Part shown: positions 25,261-33,863 of the stretch, one piece after another
How positions within the stretch are numbered: the stretch's first letter is position 1
How the letters are laid out: every line of letters begins with the position of its first letter
NCBI RefSeq assembly: GCF_022640935.1
Contig: NZ_JALCCV010000005.1
Span: forward strand, 1 to 64,000
Source: Bifidobacterium sp.
GTDB lineage: Bacteria; Actinomycetota; Actinomycetes; Actinomycetales; Bifidobacteriaceae
DNA: 64,000 nt
Reading direction: 5' to 3'
Notes under the pieces: model-generated
The model's database searches: none
What the model was told of the DNA's origin: nothing
What the model saw: the letters and a program-made list of their open reading frames with translations, nothing else
Translations under genes and position numbers: made by a program

Positions 25261-26267
25261 TCGCTCTGACCAAACGCAACCTGATGCTCTTCGCCCGCAA
25301 CCGCAGCAATATGCTGTTCTCGCTGCTCGGCGCGCTCATCGCCTTCGTGCTGTATGTCGTCTTCCTCAAGCAGACATTGGAAGGCAACTGGACGGATGCT
25401 TTGACCACGGGCAACGCAACCGCCGGCACGGCCGCCGCGCGCGGCTCAGCCGCAGCAAGCACAGCGAGCGCTCCGACCCCAATTACCGTCAGCGACCTAC
25501 TCGACCCATGGCTGATGGGCGGCATCCTGTCAATCACCGCCATCACCACGCCTCTGACCGGCATGGGGCAGCTGGTCTACGACCGCGAAAACGGGCTGAC
25601 CGATGACTTCCGCCTCGCCTGCCGCTCGCCGTGGCGGATACAAGCGTCCTATCTCGTCAGCTCCGCGATCATCGGCTTCGTCATGCAGCTCATCGTGCTG
25701 GCCGTCACCGGAGCGTATTTCACCGTGGTCGACCAGGTGACGCTTCCCTGGCGCAACGCGGTCACTGACGCGAAGCTGCTCGCACTGATAGCGCTCGCCG
25801 CAATTTTCGGCTCGGCACTGGCCTTCGCGCTCACCGTCTCGGTTTCGACGCAGCGCGCGAATTCGAGCCTGAACACCATCATCGGCACGGTGGCCGGGTT
25901 TCTCAGCGGCGTCTATGTGCCGCTCGGCACAGTACCCTCCGGAGCGCAGCAGGCCATGAAGCTCTGGCCAGGCGCATACGCTGCATCGCTCTTCCGCAGG
26001 TTGCTGCTCGATAACACTATATCGGACGCGTTCAGTCAGGTACCTGCATCTGTCACACAGAGCTTTCGCAGGGATATGGGCATCGGATACGAGATCGGCG
26101 GCTCGCTCACTACGCCCACCCAAGATCTCGTGTTGCTCGCCGGCATCACGGCGATTGCCGTATCGGTCGTCCTGCTCGTACGATGGGGAGCAAGGCAAAT
26201 GTCCAGAACGAACCAGAGGCGAGGTCGCGGTGAGCATTATCTTCAGGGCGAATCCCGAGCTTGCTGA
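25257..26267 (+). CDS. ABC-2 type transporter permease
   Basis: The 336-aa membrane protein has a short cytoplasmic N-terminus (MIALTKRNLMLFARNRSNM), a first hydrophobic helix, an Ala/Thr/Ser-rich extracytoplasmic segment, then five further helices, the ABC-2 architecture of exporters. The conserved GFLSGVYVPLG near residue 213 agrees with the family. It pairs with the upstream ATPase. Its end overlaps the regulator gene by 38 bases, so these genes form one transcript. Confidence 0.88.
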   Translation: MIALTKRNLMLFARNRSNMLFSLLGALIAFVLYVVFLKQTLEGNWTDALTTGNATAGTAAARGSAAASTASAPTPITVSDLLDPWLMGGILSITAITTPLTGMGQLVYDRENGLTDDFRLACRSPWRIQASYLVSSAIIGFVMQLIVLAVTGAYFTVVDQVTLPWRNAVTDAKLLALIALAAIFGSALAFALTVSVSTQRANSSLNTIIGTVAGFLSGVYVPLGTVPSGAQQAMKLWPGAYAASLFRRLLLDNTISDAFSQVPASVTQSFRRDMGIGYEIGGSLTTPTQDLVLLAGITAIAVSVVLLVRWGARQMSRTNQRRGRGEHYLQGESRAC

Positions 26268-26685
26268 TGGCGAGGTGAACGTCATCGTCGAAGCGGCCAG
26301 CCCCACGCCTGCGGTTTCCGTGCTCATGCGCTCCGTGGAGGCCATCGGGCAAACCGCCTCGGCCACGATCCCCATTGAAACCGCAAATCGTCTGGAAATC
26401 GTACACAAATCCGCAATCGTCGCCATCGCGGTTCACGGCGAGGATCTGCTGGTGCGCACCACATCGCGGACGCTGACTACCCGAAACCGGCTCGTCAAAC
26501 TCATGACGAGGCTCCCCGCGCGCGATTTCGTGCAGATCTCACGTCAGGTCGTCATCAACCTGCGCCATCTGGAATCGCTGGAGGCAAGCTATTCGGGCAA
26601 TATGACCGCGCGGCTGTCCGGCGACATGCGCGAAACCGTAAGCCGCAGATACGTGCCCGCGCTGCGCGAGGCCTTGGAGGCATGA
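26230..26685 (+). CDS. LytTR-domain transcriptional regulator
   Basis: The 151-aa protein carries a C-terminal LytTR DNA-binding domain: a strand pattern IVAIAVHGEDLLVRTTSRTLTT, then LMTRLPARDFVQISRQVVINLRHLESLE and a final SRRYVPALREAL. No receiver domain is present; the N-terminal 50 residues are of unknown function. The GTG at 26230 is the best start. LytTR proteins without receiver domain are often controlled by a partner membrane protein, and a DUF3021 protein follows here with a 4-base overlap. The targets probably include this exporter operon. Confidence 0.88.
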   Translation: MSIIFRANPELADGEVNVIVEAASPTPAVSVLMRSVEAIGQTASATIPIETANRLEIVHKSAIVAIAVHGEDLLVRTTSRTLTTRNRLVKLMTRLPARDFVQISRQVVINLRHLESLEASYSGNMTARLSGDMRETVSRRYVPALREALEA

Positions 26686-27344
26686 GCATGGATGCGAATA
26701 CCACCACAAACGCGAACGATAACGACATGACTGAGCTGAGTACGAACGAGACGCCAGCGAAGCCGGATGACGCTGCGGGAATCGACACGGCAGACACCGG
26801 CGGTCCGACAAATTCCGCAATGGAGATCGACTCTATTCATGTTCGCGAGCAGCTCCTGTCGCAGCTCTCCGGCCTGGTTCCAGCCACAACCGCGGAATCA
26901 GTCGCCCTGGCGCGGGCATCCTCGCCCCGTCCATCGCTGCTGCGGGTGACGATCATCAACGCCATGATCGGCATCGGCATCGGATCATTCTTCTTCCTAG
27001 TTGTGGAAATCCTTGCCCAGCCGACGATCCCGATCACGCCGCTGGGCGTGGTCTCATTGTTTGTCATGTCCGCGCTGATCGGCGAGCTGACGCTGCTGTT
27101 CGATTTGCAGCTCCCCTATTGGACGATTCTGCTCATGCACTGCCCGCTCACCTTCGCTCTTGTGATCGGCTGGATACTGGCAAACCGTTGGTTCATCGTG
27201 CTTTCGCGGCATTTCGCCGGATTCGCCGCGTTGTTCATCGGCATTTACCTTCTCGTCTGGGTGGGCGCCGTACTGCACGGCTGGCTGCTCACCGAGCGTC
27301 TGAACAGGACACTGCGGCAACGCAATCAGCAGCATGATATCTGA
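26682..27344 (+). CDS. DUF3021 family membrane protein (LytTR partner)
   Basis: The 220-aa product has a hydrophilic, Asn/Thr/Asp-rich N-terminus of about 80 residues and then four hydrophobic helices, with the DUF3021 hallmarks ISLF-like VSLFVMSALIGELTLLF and the helix HCPLTFALVIGWILAN. In streptococci, paired LytTR and membrane proteins (HdrRM, BrsRM) form a regulatory system in which the membrane protein inhibits the regulator. The same pairing here suggests that role. The long N-terminal extension is unlike the usual short family members. Confidence 0.78.
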   Translation: MSMDANTTTNANDNDMTELSTNETPAKPDDAAGIDTADTGGPTNSAMEIDSIHVREQLLSQLSGLVPATTAESVALARASSPRPSLLRVTIINAMIGIGIGSFFFLVVEILAQPTIPITPLGVVSLFVMSALIGELTLLFDLQLPYWTILLMHCPLTFALVIGWILANRWFIVLSRHFAGFAALFIGIYLLVWVGAVLHGWLLTERLNRTLRQRNQQHDI

Positions 27345-27573
27345 CTGCGTTGGCATGCTGATGACTGTGAGGGCGTAAGCGTCACCCGACGTACTTGTCG
27401 TGCGGCGGGTGAATGTCGCTATATCTTGAATGTGACGTTATCAGCGAGTAAAAGGGCATGTTCGAGACAGCGTCAGCGCGATGATCCGGATGGGCAGAAA
27501 CAGTTCAGCTCATTTTTGCTCACCCTTGTTGTCCTCGCCCGGAAAAATGTGAGTCGCCGCGGATCCAAACTGC

Positions 27574-28518
27574 TCAATACCGCAGCTGAGAACCCCTCGG
27601 CCCACCTGCTTCCACGCTGCTTTCGCGCATCTCCTGCGCCATCTGCATCAGGCGCGAGATGCGCTCGTCGGTTGGCGGGTGCGTGGAAAACAGTCGGCTG
27701 AAACCCTGTGCGGAGAAAGGATTGGCGATCATCATGGCGGAGACGCTCTGCGTGCCGGCAGTCTGTGGCATGGGTTCGGTCTGCACACCGACGGAAATCT
27801 TGTTCAGCGCGGAGGCAAGCGCCTCAGGGTCTCCGGTCAGTCGGCTGCCATCTTCATCGGCGTCGAATTCGCGGGTGCGGGAGATGGCCATCTGGATCAG
27901 AGAGGCGCCGATTGGAGCCAGAATCATGCTGGCAAGCAGACCGATCAGCCCGATGCCGCCACCGCTGTTGCGGTTGTCTCGGCTATTTCCCCCACCGAAG
28001 TACATCAGCGAATATCCCAGATACGTAATAACCGTCGCCATAGCCGACGCAACAGCGGACGTGAGAATGTCATGGTTATAGACGTGCATGAGCTCGTGTC
28101 CAAGCACGCCGCGCAACTCGCGCTCGTTGAGAATCTGCAGAATGCCCTGCGTGCAGCACACCGCTGCATGACGTTCATTGCGGCCAGTTGCAAAAGCGTT
28201 CGGGCTCATGGTCGGGGCAATAGTGACGCGCGGCATAGGCTTGCCCGCCTTAGCCGACAGCTCGCGTACCACGCGATACAGCACCGGCGCCTCCTGCTCG
28301 GAGACCTCACGCGCACGCATAGAGGCGATGGCCAGCTTGTCGGAGAACCAGTACGAGATGAAAGTCGTCATCAGCCCGATGACGATATAGATGCCGAGTG
28401 TGCCCTGACTGCCGCCTGTGAACCACCAAATCAGCATGATGACAGCCCACATCAGCGCGAACAGCAGCGTGGTTTTCAGCCCATTGAAATGCCCGTGCAC
28501 CTTCACATTCCCAGTCAT
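27574..28518 (-). CDS. htpX: Membrane zinc metalloprotease HtpX (M48)
   Basis: The 314-aa protease degrades damaged membrane proteins. It has two N-terminal membrane helices (residues about 12-60), the zinc motif HELMH in VLGHELMHVYNHD near residue 142, and two further helices after it, one in GIGLIGLLASMILAPIG. The third zinc ligand is in the EFDADEDGSRL segment. The start at 28518 gives the usual N-terminus; an upstream ATG adds 26 residues of unlikely sequence. A Gly/Asn-rich loop GGGNSRDNRNSGGG separates helices. Confidence 0.93.
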   Translation of the reverse strand: MTGNVKVHGHFNGLKTTLLFALMWAVIMLIWWFTGGSQGTLGIYIVIGLMTTFISYWFSDKLAIASMRAREVSEQEAPVLYRVVRELSAKAGKPMPRVTIAPTMSPNAFATGRNERHAAVCCTQGILQILNERELRGVLGHELMHVYNHDILTSAVASAMATVITYLGYSLMYFGGGNSRDNRNSGGGIGLIGLLASMILAPIGASLIQMAISRTREFDADEDGSRLTGDPEALASALNKISVGVQTEPMPQTAGTQSVSAMMIANPFSAQGFSRLFSTHPPTDERISRLMQMAQEMRESSVEAGGPRGSQLRY

Positions 28519-28986
28519 ACTCAGCAGGATAAAGAGTCCGTCTGGACTTTTGCTGAATGTTCGCTGTTGGGCAGTACGTCGCATTCTGCACAGCAAATCG
28601 CCCCTAGCGCATAAAAAGGCTATGCGACCGGCATGGGGAACGTTGCTTTTTGCACGTCAGAGTCGAGTTACCGTAGAAATGCAACGGCTATCGTCGCGTT
28701 TCCCGCATGATACCAGGCCTTATGCGGGGTTGCGCTGTCTGACAGCGCTGAAGCGTCACAAGCCCTGCACCATCACGGGGTCAGTGCGGGAATCGTGATG
28801 GTTGAGCGACGAAATTCCTCGGCTCCCCATACCAGTCGAGGCAATGGGAACAAGTTCACAAACGCCCGCTATGAGTATGCAGTCGCCGATCGCGCCATGG
28901 CGCCGCCTATTGCTTCACCGGTCAACGGCTGGCAGTAGCCGGAATAGTCACATCAAACGGAGCGATATGCCGGTAACACAACGATG
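28519..28986. other. Spacer between htpX and enolase genes
   Basis: No supported gene is present. The htpX promoter must lie here on the minus strand. Open frames on the plus strand have no ribosome binding site or recognisable product and run into the enolase gene antisense. Confidence 0.4.
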
Positions 28987-29017
28987 GAGACCGGCCGGTC
29001 ATGCAGCGGCCGGTCTC
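28987..29017 (-). terminator. Hairpin terminator after enolase
   Basis: GAGACCGGCC (28987-28996) pairs exactly with GGCCGGTCTC (29008-29017) across 11 bases, 32 bp after the enolase stop on the minus strand. No strong T-run follows. Confidence 0.5.
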
Positions 29018-29048
29018 ATCACCTCTGAGCGCAGCGACTTCGCCAGCC

Positions 29049-29828
29049 TCACTTCGCCGCTATGCGCGGGAAAGCCTTCGCGCCCGCATATTGCGCGTCG
29101 CCGCCCAGCCGCTCCTCGATGCGCAGGAGCTGATTGTACTTGGCGATGCGTTCGCCGCGCGCCGGAGCGCCGGACTTGAGCTGCATGGCATTCATGCCGA
29201 CGGTCAGATCGGCAATCGTCGCGTCCGGTGTCTCACCCGAGCGATGCGACACCATGGTGGTGAAACCGTTGCGGTAGGCCAGATTCATTGCGTCGAGCGT
29301 CTCGCTCACGGTGCCGATCTGGTTGAGCTTGACCAGCAGCGAATTCGCGGTTTTCTCATCGATGGCGCGCTGCAGCCGCTTCGGATTGGTCACGAAGATA
29401 TCGTCGCCAACGATCTGCATCTTGTCGCCGATCCTCGCAGTCAGCGCGGCGAAATCGTCCCAAGCGTTCTCCTCGAAGGGATCCTCCATCGAGATGATCG
29501 GGTACTTGGCGAGCAGGCCCTCGTAGTAATCGGCCATCTCAACACCAGTGCGCTCATCGCCATCGAAGCGGTAAACGCCTTTCTCCTTGTCGTAGAATTC
29601 GCTTGTCGCCGCGTCGAAGCACAGCGCGATCTGCTCGCCCGGACGGTAGCCGGCCTTATCGATGGCCTCGACCAGCAGATCCATGGCCTCGGCCTCGCCG
29701 GTGGATGCGCCCGAGGGCACGGAGCCAAATCCGATCTGCCCGTCGGCCGTGGTCAGCTCGACCTCAATGGTCGGGGTGCCGCGCGAATCGAGGATCTCGC
29801 GTGCATGGATATTGGTGATATTGCTCAT
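29049..29828 (-). pseudogene. eno: Enolase with a large in-frame internal deletion
   Basis: Enolase converts 2-phosphoglycerate to phosphoenolpyruvate and normally has about 430 residues. This frame encodes 259. Residues 1-48 match the normal N-terminus to the loop SGASTGE, after which the sequence jumps to the equivalent of about residue 220 ([19 protein letters not shown]). Metal ligands Asp72, Glu114, Asp142 and catalytic Lys167, His195 and Lys218 remain, but about 172 residues are missing, including the Glu pair equivalent to E. coli Glu168 and Glu209. The frame stays open and the promoter side looks normal, so the break is recent. A second enolase copy elsewhere is expected, or this is an assembly error. 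Confidence 0.85.
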
Positions 29829-30194
29829 GATTGCTCCTTAGCAATATATGGATAATCGGGTATGGAGTTGTGATTGACCGTCTGATCGGCGGCTGCCACC
29901 GTGTGCGGTCTATACCGTCGAGTTCGGTTTTGAAGATTCGCGAATGCTGGAATATCAACGATTCTGCACATCGTAAAACGTCACACAACGGTCACGCAGC
30001 GTGACTCTGAACCGGCGCGGGTGTCTGGTCCCGACTGCTGTGTTCTCGATCATGCCGCCTCAGACAAGCGACGTCTCAGGCGATCGCAGCCACGAATTCA
30101 GCCGCCGCAGCGTGTTATGGTTCATCATTGTCCGGAGGAGCCGATGTGTTGGCTCTGCATCAGAGCCTCGCCTGCAGCAGATACGTCCACAGGA
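29829..30194. other. Spacer upstream of enolase
   Basis: No supported gene is seen in this 366-bp gap between the enolase and pyrophosphatase genes, both on the minus strand. It should hold the enolase promoter. A TGGAATATCAACG motif at 29949-29961 belongs to a family of similar intergenic motifs in the window. Confidence 0.4.
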
Positions 30195-30689
30195 CTATCT
30201 GTTTGACGCCTCGGCGCGCTCGAACGAGGCTGCGACCTCGTCAAGCGCCCTAGTCAGCGGCTCCCAATGGATGTCGCCGTCGACATGCTTGTTCGGTTCG
30301 AGCACCTTGTACTGCGCGAAGAAGTGAACGATTTCGGTCTTGGCGAAGTCATCGATATCGTCGATATCTTGGATGGCGTCATACCGCACATCCGCGGGCA
30401 CGCACAGGATCTTGGTATCAGGACCATGCTCGTCGGTCATCACCATCATGCCCACTGGCCGGCATTCCACGGCGCAACCTGGGAATACTGATTCGGGCAG
30501 CAGCACGAGGGCGTCAAGCGGATCGCCATCCTGTCCGAGCGTGCCGTCAATGAAGCCGTAATCCGCTGGATAGCCCATCGAGGTGAACAGCGTCCGGTCA
30601 AGATGCAGCCTGCCGGTTTCGTGGTCCACCTCGTATTTGTTGCTACAACCGCGCGGAATTTCAATGGTGACAGTAAAGGTATCGGCCAT
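30195..30689 (-). CDS. ppa: Inorganic pyrophosphatase
   Basis: This soluble family I pyrophosphatase hydrolyses PPi and so drives biosynthetic reactions. The 164-aa product has the usual bacterial length, the signature DGDPLDALV near residue 55, the substrate-binding YPADYGFI near 40 and the conserved Lys/Glu pattern at the N-terminus ([11 protein letters not shown]). The start is preceded by GGAGGGGGCG. Gene neighbours give no operon partner. Confidence 0.96.
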   Translation of the reverse strand: MADTFTVTIEIPRGCSNKYEVDHETGRLHLDRTLFTSMGYPADYGFIDGTLGQDGDPLDALVLLPESVFPGCAVECRPVGMMVMTDEHGPDTKILCVPADVRYDAIQDIDDIDDFAKTEIVHFFAQYKVLEPNKHVDGDIHWEPLTRALDEVAASFERAEASNR

Positions 30690-31075
30690 TGTTCGCCCCC
30701 TCCTTGGGAATCATTCCAGGAAAGAGAGGACATGACATGACTCTGCATCCCTGCAGAAGTCATCAGCCCGAAGGCGGTTCGGGCCAAGTGCCCAGGGTGA
30801 ACCTCATACCCGCTGCTCACGCTATCACCTTTTGGAGCATGCGGCTGGCGATATGCAGAATCTAGTTGAGTCCTGGAAATAAGTTTTGGGACTCATTCAG
30901 AGGCCTGGGCGTCCGGATTCTGCACGTCGTGATTTCCCGGAAAATCGCGAAACTAAGCGTCAAAACAGGAGTTACACCAGCTAGGTTTCGTAAAAGTCCC
31001 GGGAAAATAGGCAGAATCGCACCATGCTATTGGGGCTCTGCCGAGAACAGCTCGCCGCGATCTCCCCAAACCTGC
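30690..31075. other. Spacer between ppa and ferredoxin reductase gene
   Basis: No supported gene is present in these 386 bases. The ppa promoter lies here on the minus strand. No motif stands out other than a near-palindrome GATTTCCCGGAAAATC at about 30932. Confidence 0.4.
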
Positions 31076-32533
31076 TTACTTACCACGCGCCAGACGCCGC
31101 AACTCCTCGGGTTCCACAACCTTCTTATGCTCGCGGCCTTCTTTGGCGCCCTCAGCGCGCTCGAAGGCGTCGATGCGTTTCCATCCGGCGAAGTCGATAG
31201 CCGCAACGCCACGCGAGGCAAGCAGCCGGTCGATGGATGCCGGGTCGCGGTCGGGCGCAACGCGGCCCGCGACACCATCCTTCGAGAAGTCATCGAGCAT
31301 ATTGGTCACGATGAGCAACGCGTCGGATTTGGTCGACCCGATGAGACCTATCGGGCCACGCTTCGCCCAGCCGGTCGCATACAAACGCGGCAGCACCTCA
31401 GCTTGGCCAGCGGCAGAAGCAAGAATTCGTCCACCATCGTTTGCCAGCACCGTGCGCCCCTCGTCATAAGCGACACCCGGCACCTCGGCCGGCTTGTAGC
31501 CGATCGCATGGTACACGGCCTGCACGGGAAATTCCTCGAACTCGCCGGTGCGACGCATCACACCGTCAGCACCGGTTTCAGTGCGCTCAATACGGATGGT
31601 CGCGACCTTGCCATCAGATCCCGCGATTTCGACAGGGTCGGCATTGAAATGAAGATAGTACCTGCGATCAGCCGGATTGCCCTCGAAGTCGACGCCGCCG
31701 CCATCTTCCATATCCTCAGCCATCTCGCGAATCGAGAACAGCTCCTCGACCATCTGACGGGTCAGCTTGTTGGCGCCTGCCCGCTCGACGGTCTCGTCAT
31801 CCAAATCGAAGTCGTCCTCGTTGATGACGAGCTGTACGCCCGGCAGCTTCTCCATCTCACGCAATTCCTGCACCGAGAACTTCGCCTGCGCCACGCCGCG
31901 CCGGATGAACAGGTGCAGCTCCTTGACCTTGTTGGCCTTAATGCCCCCGTACACATTATCGGGGATATCGGTGCGGGTTTTAAGATCCTCAGCGTTGCGC
32001 ATGAGCTCGCGGGCCACATCCATCGCCACGTTGCCGCCGCCGATGACCGCGACCTGCTCCGCGTCGAGCGGCCATTCGCGCGCGCCTGTAGGGTAGCCAT
32101 CGTACCACTCGACAAAGCGCGCGGCACCGAAGACGCCTTGCAAACCAGCCCCTGGAATCAGCAATGGCTTATCCGCGACAGCGCCGGTTGCGAACAGCAC
32201 CGCGTCATAGCGGGCCAGCAAGTCGTCGAGGGTAATGTCCCTGCCGAATTCCACATCGCAATACAAATGAATATCCGGGTTGTTGAGCGTTTTCTCGAGC
32301 GCGTCTGCGATGAATTTGATGCTCGGGTGATCGGGGGCCACGCCGTAGCGCACAAGGCCGAAAGGCACAGGCAGTTTCTCGAACAGATCGATACGGGCCT
32401 TGGTCCCCAGCCCCATGCCCTCGCCAGTCGTCCTCAGCTGACGTAAAAAGATATCGGAGGAATAGACGCCAGCGGGGCCAGCGCCGACAACGGCGATGCG
32501 CAATTCGTTATTCTCGTTCACGTTCTCAGTCAC
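31076..32533 (-). CDS. fprA: Ferredoxin/adrenodoxin-type NADP reductase
   Basis: This flavoenzyme transfers electrons between NADPH and ferredoxin. Two dinucleotide-binding motifs are plain: FAD site VVGAGPAGVYSSD near residue 16 and NADP site VIGGGNVAMDVAREL near residue 170. The C-terminal YATGWAKRGPIGLIGSTK is diagnostic of the adrenodoxin reductase/FprA group. The GTG start at 32533 gives 485 aa, typical for the family; an upstream frame extension is unlikely. It is alone on the minus strand, downstream of a repeat-rich spacer. Confidence 0.9.
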   Translation of the reverse strand: MTENVNENNELRIAVVGAGPAGVYSSDIFLRQLRTTGEGMGLGTKARIDLFEKLPVPFGLVRYGVAPDHPSIKFIADALEKTLNNPDIHLYCDVEFGRDITLDDLLARYDAVLFATGAVADKPLLIPGAGLQGVFGAARFVEWYDGYPTGAREWPLDAEQVAVIGGGNVAMDVARELMRNAEDLKTRTDIPDNVYGGIKANKVKELHLFIRRGVAQAKFSVQELREMEKLPGVQLVINEDDFDLDDETVERAGANKLTRQMVEELFSIREMAEDMEDGGGVDFEGNPADRRYYLHFNADPVEIAGSDGKVATIRIERTETGADGVMRRTGEFEEFPVQAVYHAIGYKPAEVPGVAYDEGRTVLANDGGRILASAAGQAEVLPRLYATGWAKRGPIGLIGSTKSDALLIVTNMLDDFSKDGVAGRVAPDRDPASIDRLLASRGVAAIDFAGWKRIDAFERAEGAKEGREHKKVVEPEELRRLARGK

Positions 32534-33159
32534 ACGCCCTAGGGTATCGCAAACTCTGCGCCTGCGACAGGGGTTCTTTGGCGCCAATTCCGCCAGCAGC
32601 CTCATCTGCACGCATCACGCACTTTCTCGCTACACGTTGTCGCGCAGTCTCCATACATATTGCGTCTCATGCGTGCCTCATTGAAGCAAAATCTTTCGTT
32701 CGCGCGTTTATTAAGCACTTCATGGCGGATTCCACTGCTCGAAGCCCTTTCCTGACCGTCAAGCGTATCAAAAGAACGCTGATATTCCGCCATTCCTCTG
32801 TGCGACGCGTACCGGTTGTACTTTGCGAAGTGCTTAATAGACGAAAAAACTGCCTACTAAACGCATTGAGACGCAACATGCTCGTGATTCGAAGCCTCTT
32901 GAAACCTCGTAGCATGTTTATGGTCTCCGCGTTAAGCACGCGCAGCAATTCTCCGTAGTATCTCCTGGCTCAATTCGACTCATCATCATCTTTTAAGCAG
33001 TTTTTTCGTCTATTAAGCACCTGCCCAAGTAGACGCCTCATTCGGCTCGCACTATTTTGGCGGAATACCAACGTTTTCTAGTTCGCCGTTATAGACATTG
33101 CAGCTCGGGAACCTGCAAAATTCTCAAAATGTGCTTAATAAAATCGCAACAGGAAAACG
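32534..33159. repeat. AT-rich spacer with GTGCTTAATA repeats
   Basis: No gene is supported. The motif GTGCTTAATA or its complement occurs at 32709-32718 (minus), 32830-32839 (plus), 33011-33020 (minus) and 33131-33140 (plus), with a shorter TTAAGCAC at 32932. The copies at 32830-32853 and 32997-33020 are 24-bp perfect inverted repeats of each other. The copy at 32701-32720 is identical over 20 bases to 9312-9331, near the end of rsmI. Base composition is visibly lower in G+C than in the flanks. Confidence 0.75.
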
Positions 33160-33681
33160 CTACCGAATCACCATGAGGACGGCAACTGCGACGAACAACA
33201 GCGAGACGATGCCTGAGACGGCTGAGACGACAACGTATTGACGGTGGGCCGCAGCAGTATCGGAGCCTGAGACGGCCGAGATGCCCGGTTTGCCTGAGCT
33301 GCCCGAGCGCGAGACCTCCGAATCGAACGCTGCGGCGGTTGAAGCCTTGCGCGACTCAATTGCCTTGGCGGCGGCGTTCATGTGCGGCACGACGACAGCG
33401 AGCGTGAGCACAAGGGCAATCAGCGTCAGCACAACCGACCACACGAGCCAAGCAGTGCCGAGCTTATTGCGGTATGCCGGGTTCATCACATAGAAGCCAA
33501 CCACGCCGAACGCGCCGACCAACACGGTCAGCCAGCCGAGCATCATCACCGTGCGCGACAGGCCGCGCACCTGCGCCGATCCGCCCTCGCGGATGGCGCG
33601 CAGCCCGGTCATGGGCAGTACCGCCAACGGGCCGATGATGAACACGGAACCGATGACATGCAGCGCAATAATCCAACTCAT
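33160..33681 (-). CDS. DUF2269-like integral membrane protein
   Basis: The 173-aa product has four hydrophobic helices (ALHVIGSVFIIGPLAVLPM; VMMLGWLTVLVGAFGVVGF; LVWSVVLTLIALVLTLAVV; a C-terminal AVSGIVSLLFVAVAVLMV), with a Ser/Ala-rich cytoplasmic or extracytoplasmic loop before the last. The first helices resemble predicted integral membrane proteins of the DUF2269 family. The ATG at 33681 is chosen because the hydrophobic helix then begins immediately. Function is unknown. Confidence 0.7.
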   Translation of the reverse strand: MSWIIALHVIGSVFIIGPLAVLPMTGLRAIREGGSAQVRGLSRTVMMLGWLTVLVGAFGVVGFYVMNPAYRNKLGTAWLVWSVVLTLIALVLTLAVVVPHMNAAAKAIESRKASTAAAFDSEVSRSGSSGKPGISAVSGSDTAAAHRQYVVVSAVSGIVSLLFVAVAVLMVIR

Positions 33682-33863
33682 GACTGCCACTATACGCCCA
33701 CAGAAACAACGAAAATCAACCGCCACCGCAAAGCGCCATTCAGAATCGAGTATTGAGCGATCAACGGTTTACGGGGACGTTCAAGCCCTGAGCCGCTACA
33801 AACAGCAAGTAACCGCCATCTCGTACAACGAGTCGATGTCAATAATCCGCATCTGGTCCCTCC

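Noticed and set aside
28802..29179. Plus-strand protein between htpX and eno
   Set aside because: No ribosome binding site, low-complexity basic product, and it runs antisense into the enolase gene.
32701..33146. CRISPR array from GTGCTTAATA repeats
   Set aside because: Copies occur in both orientations with irregular spacing, and no cas genes are near.
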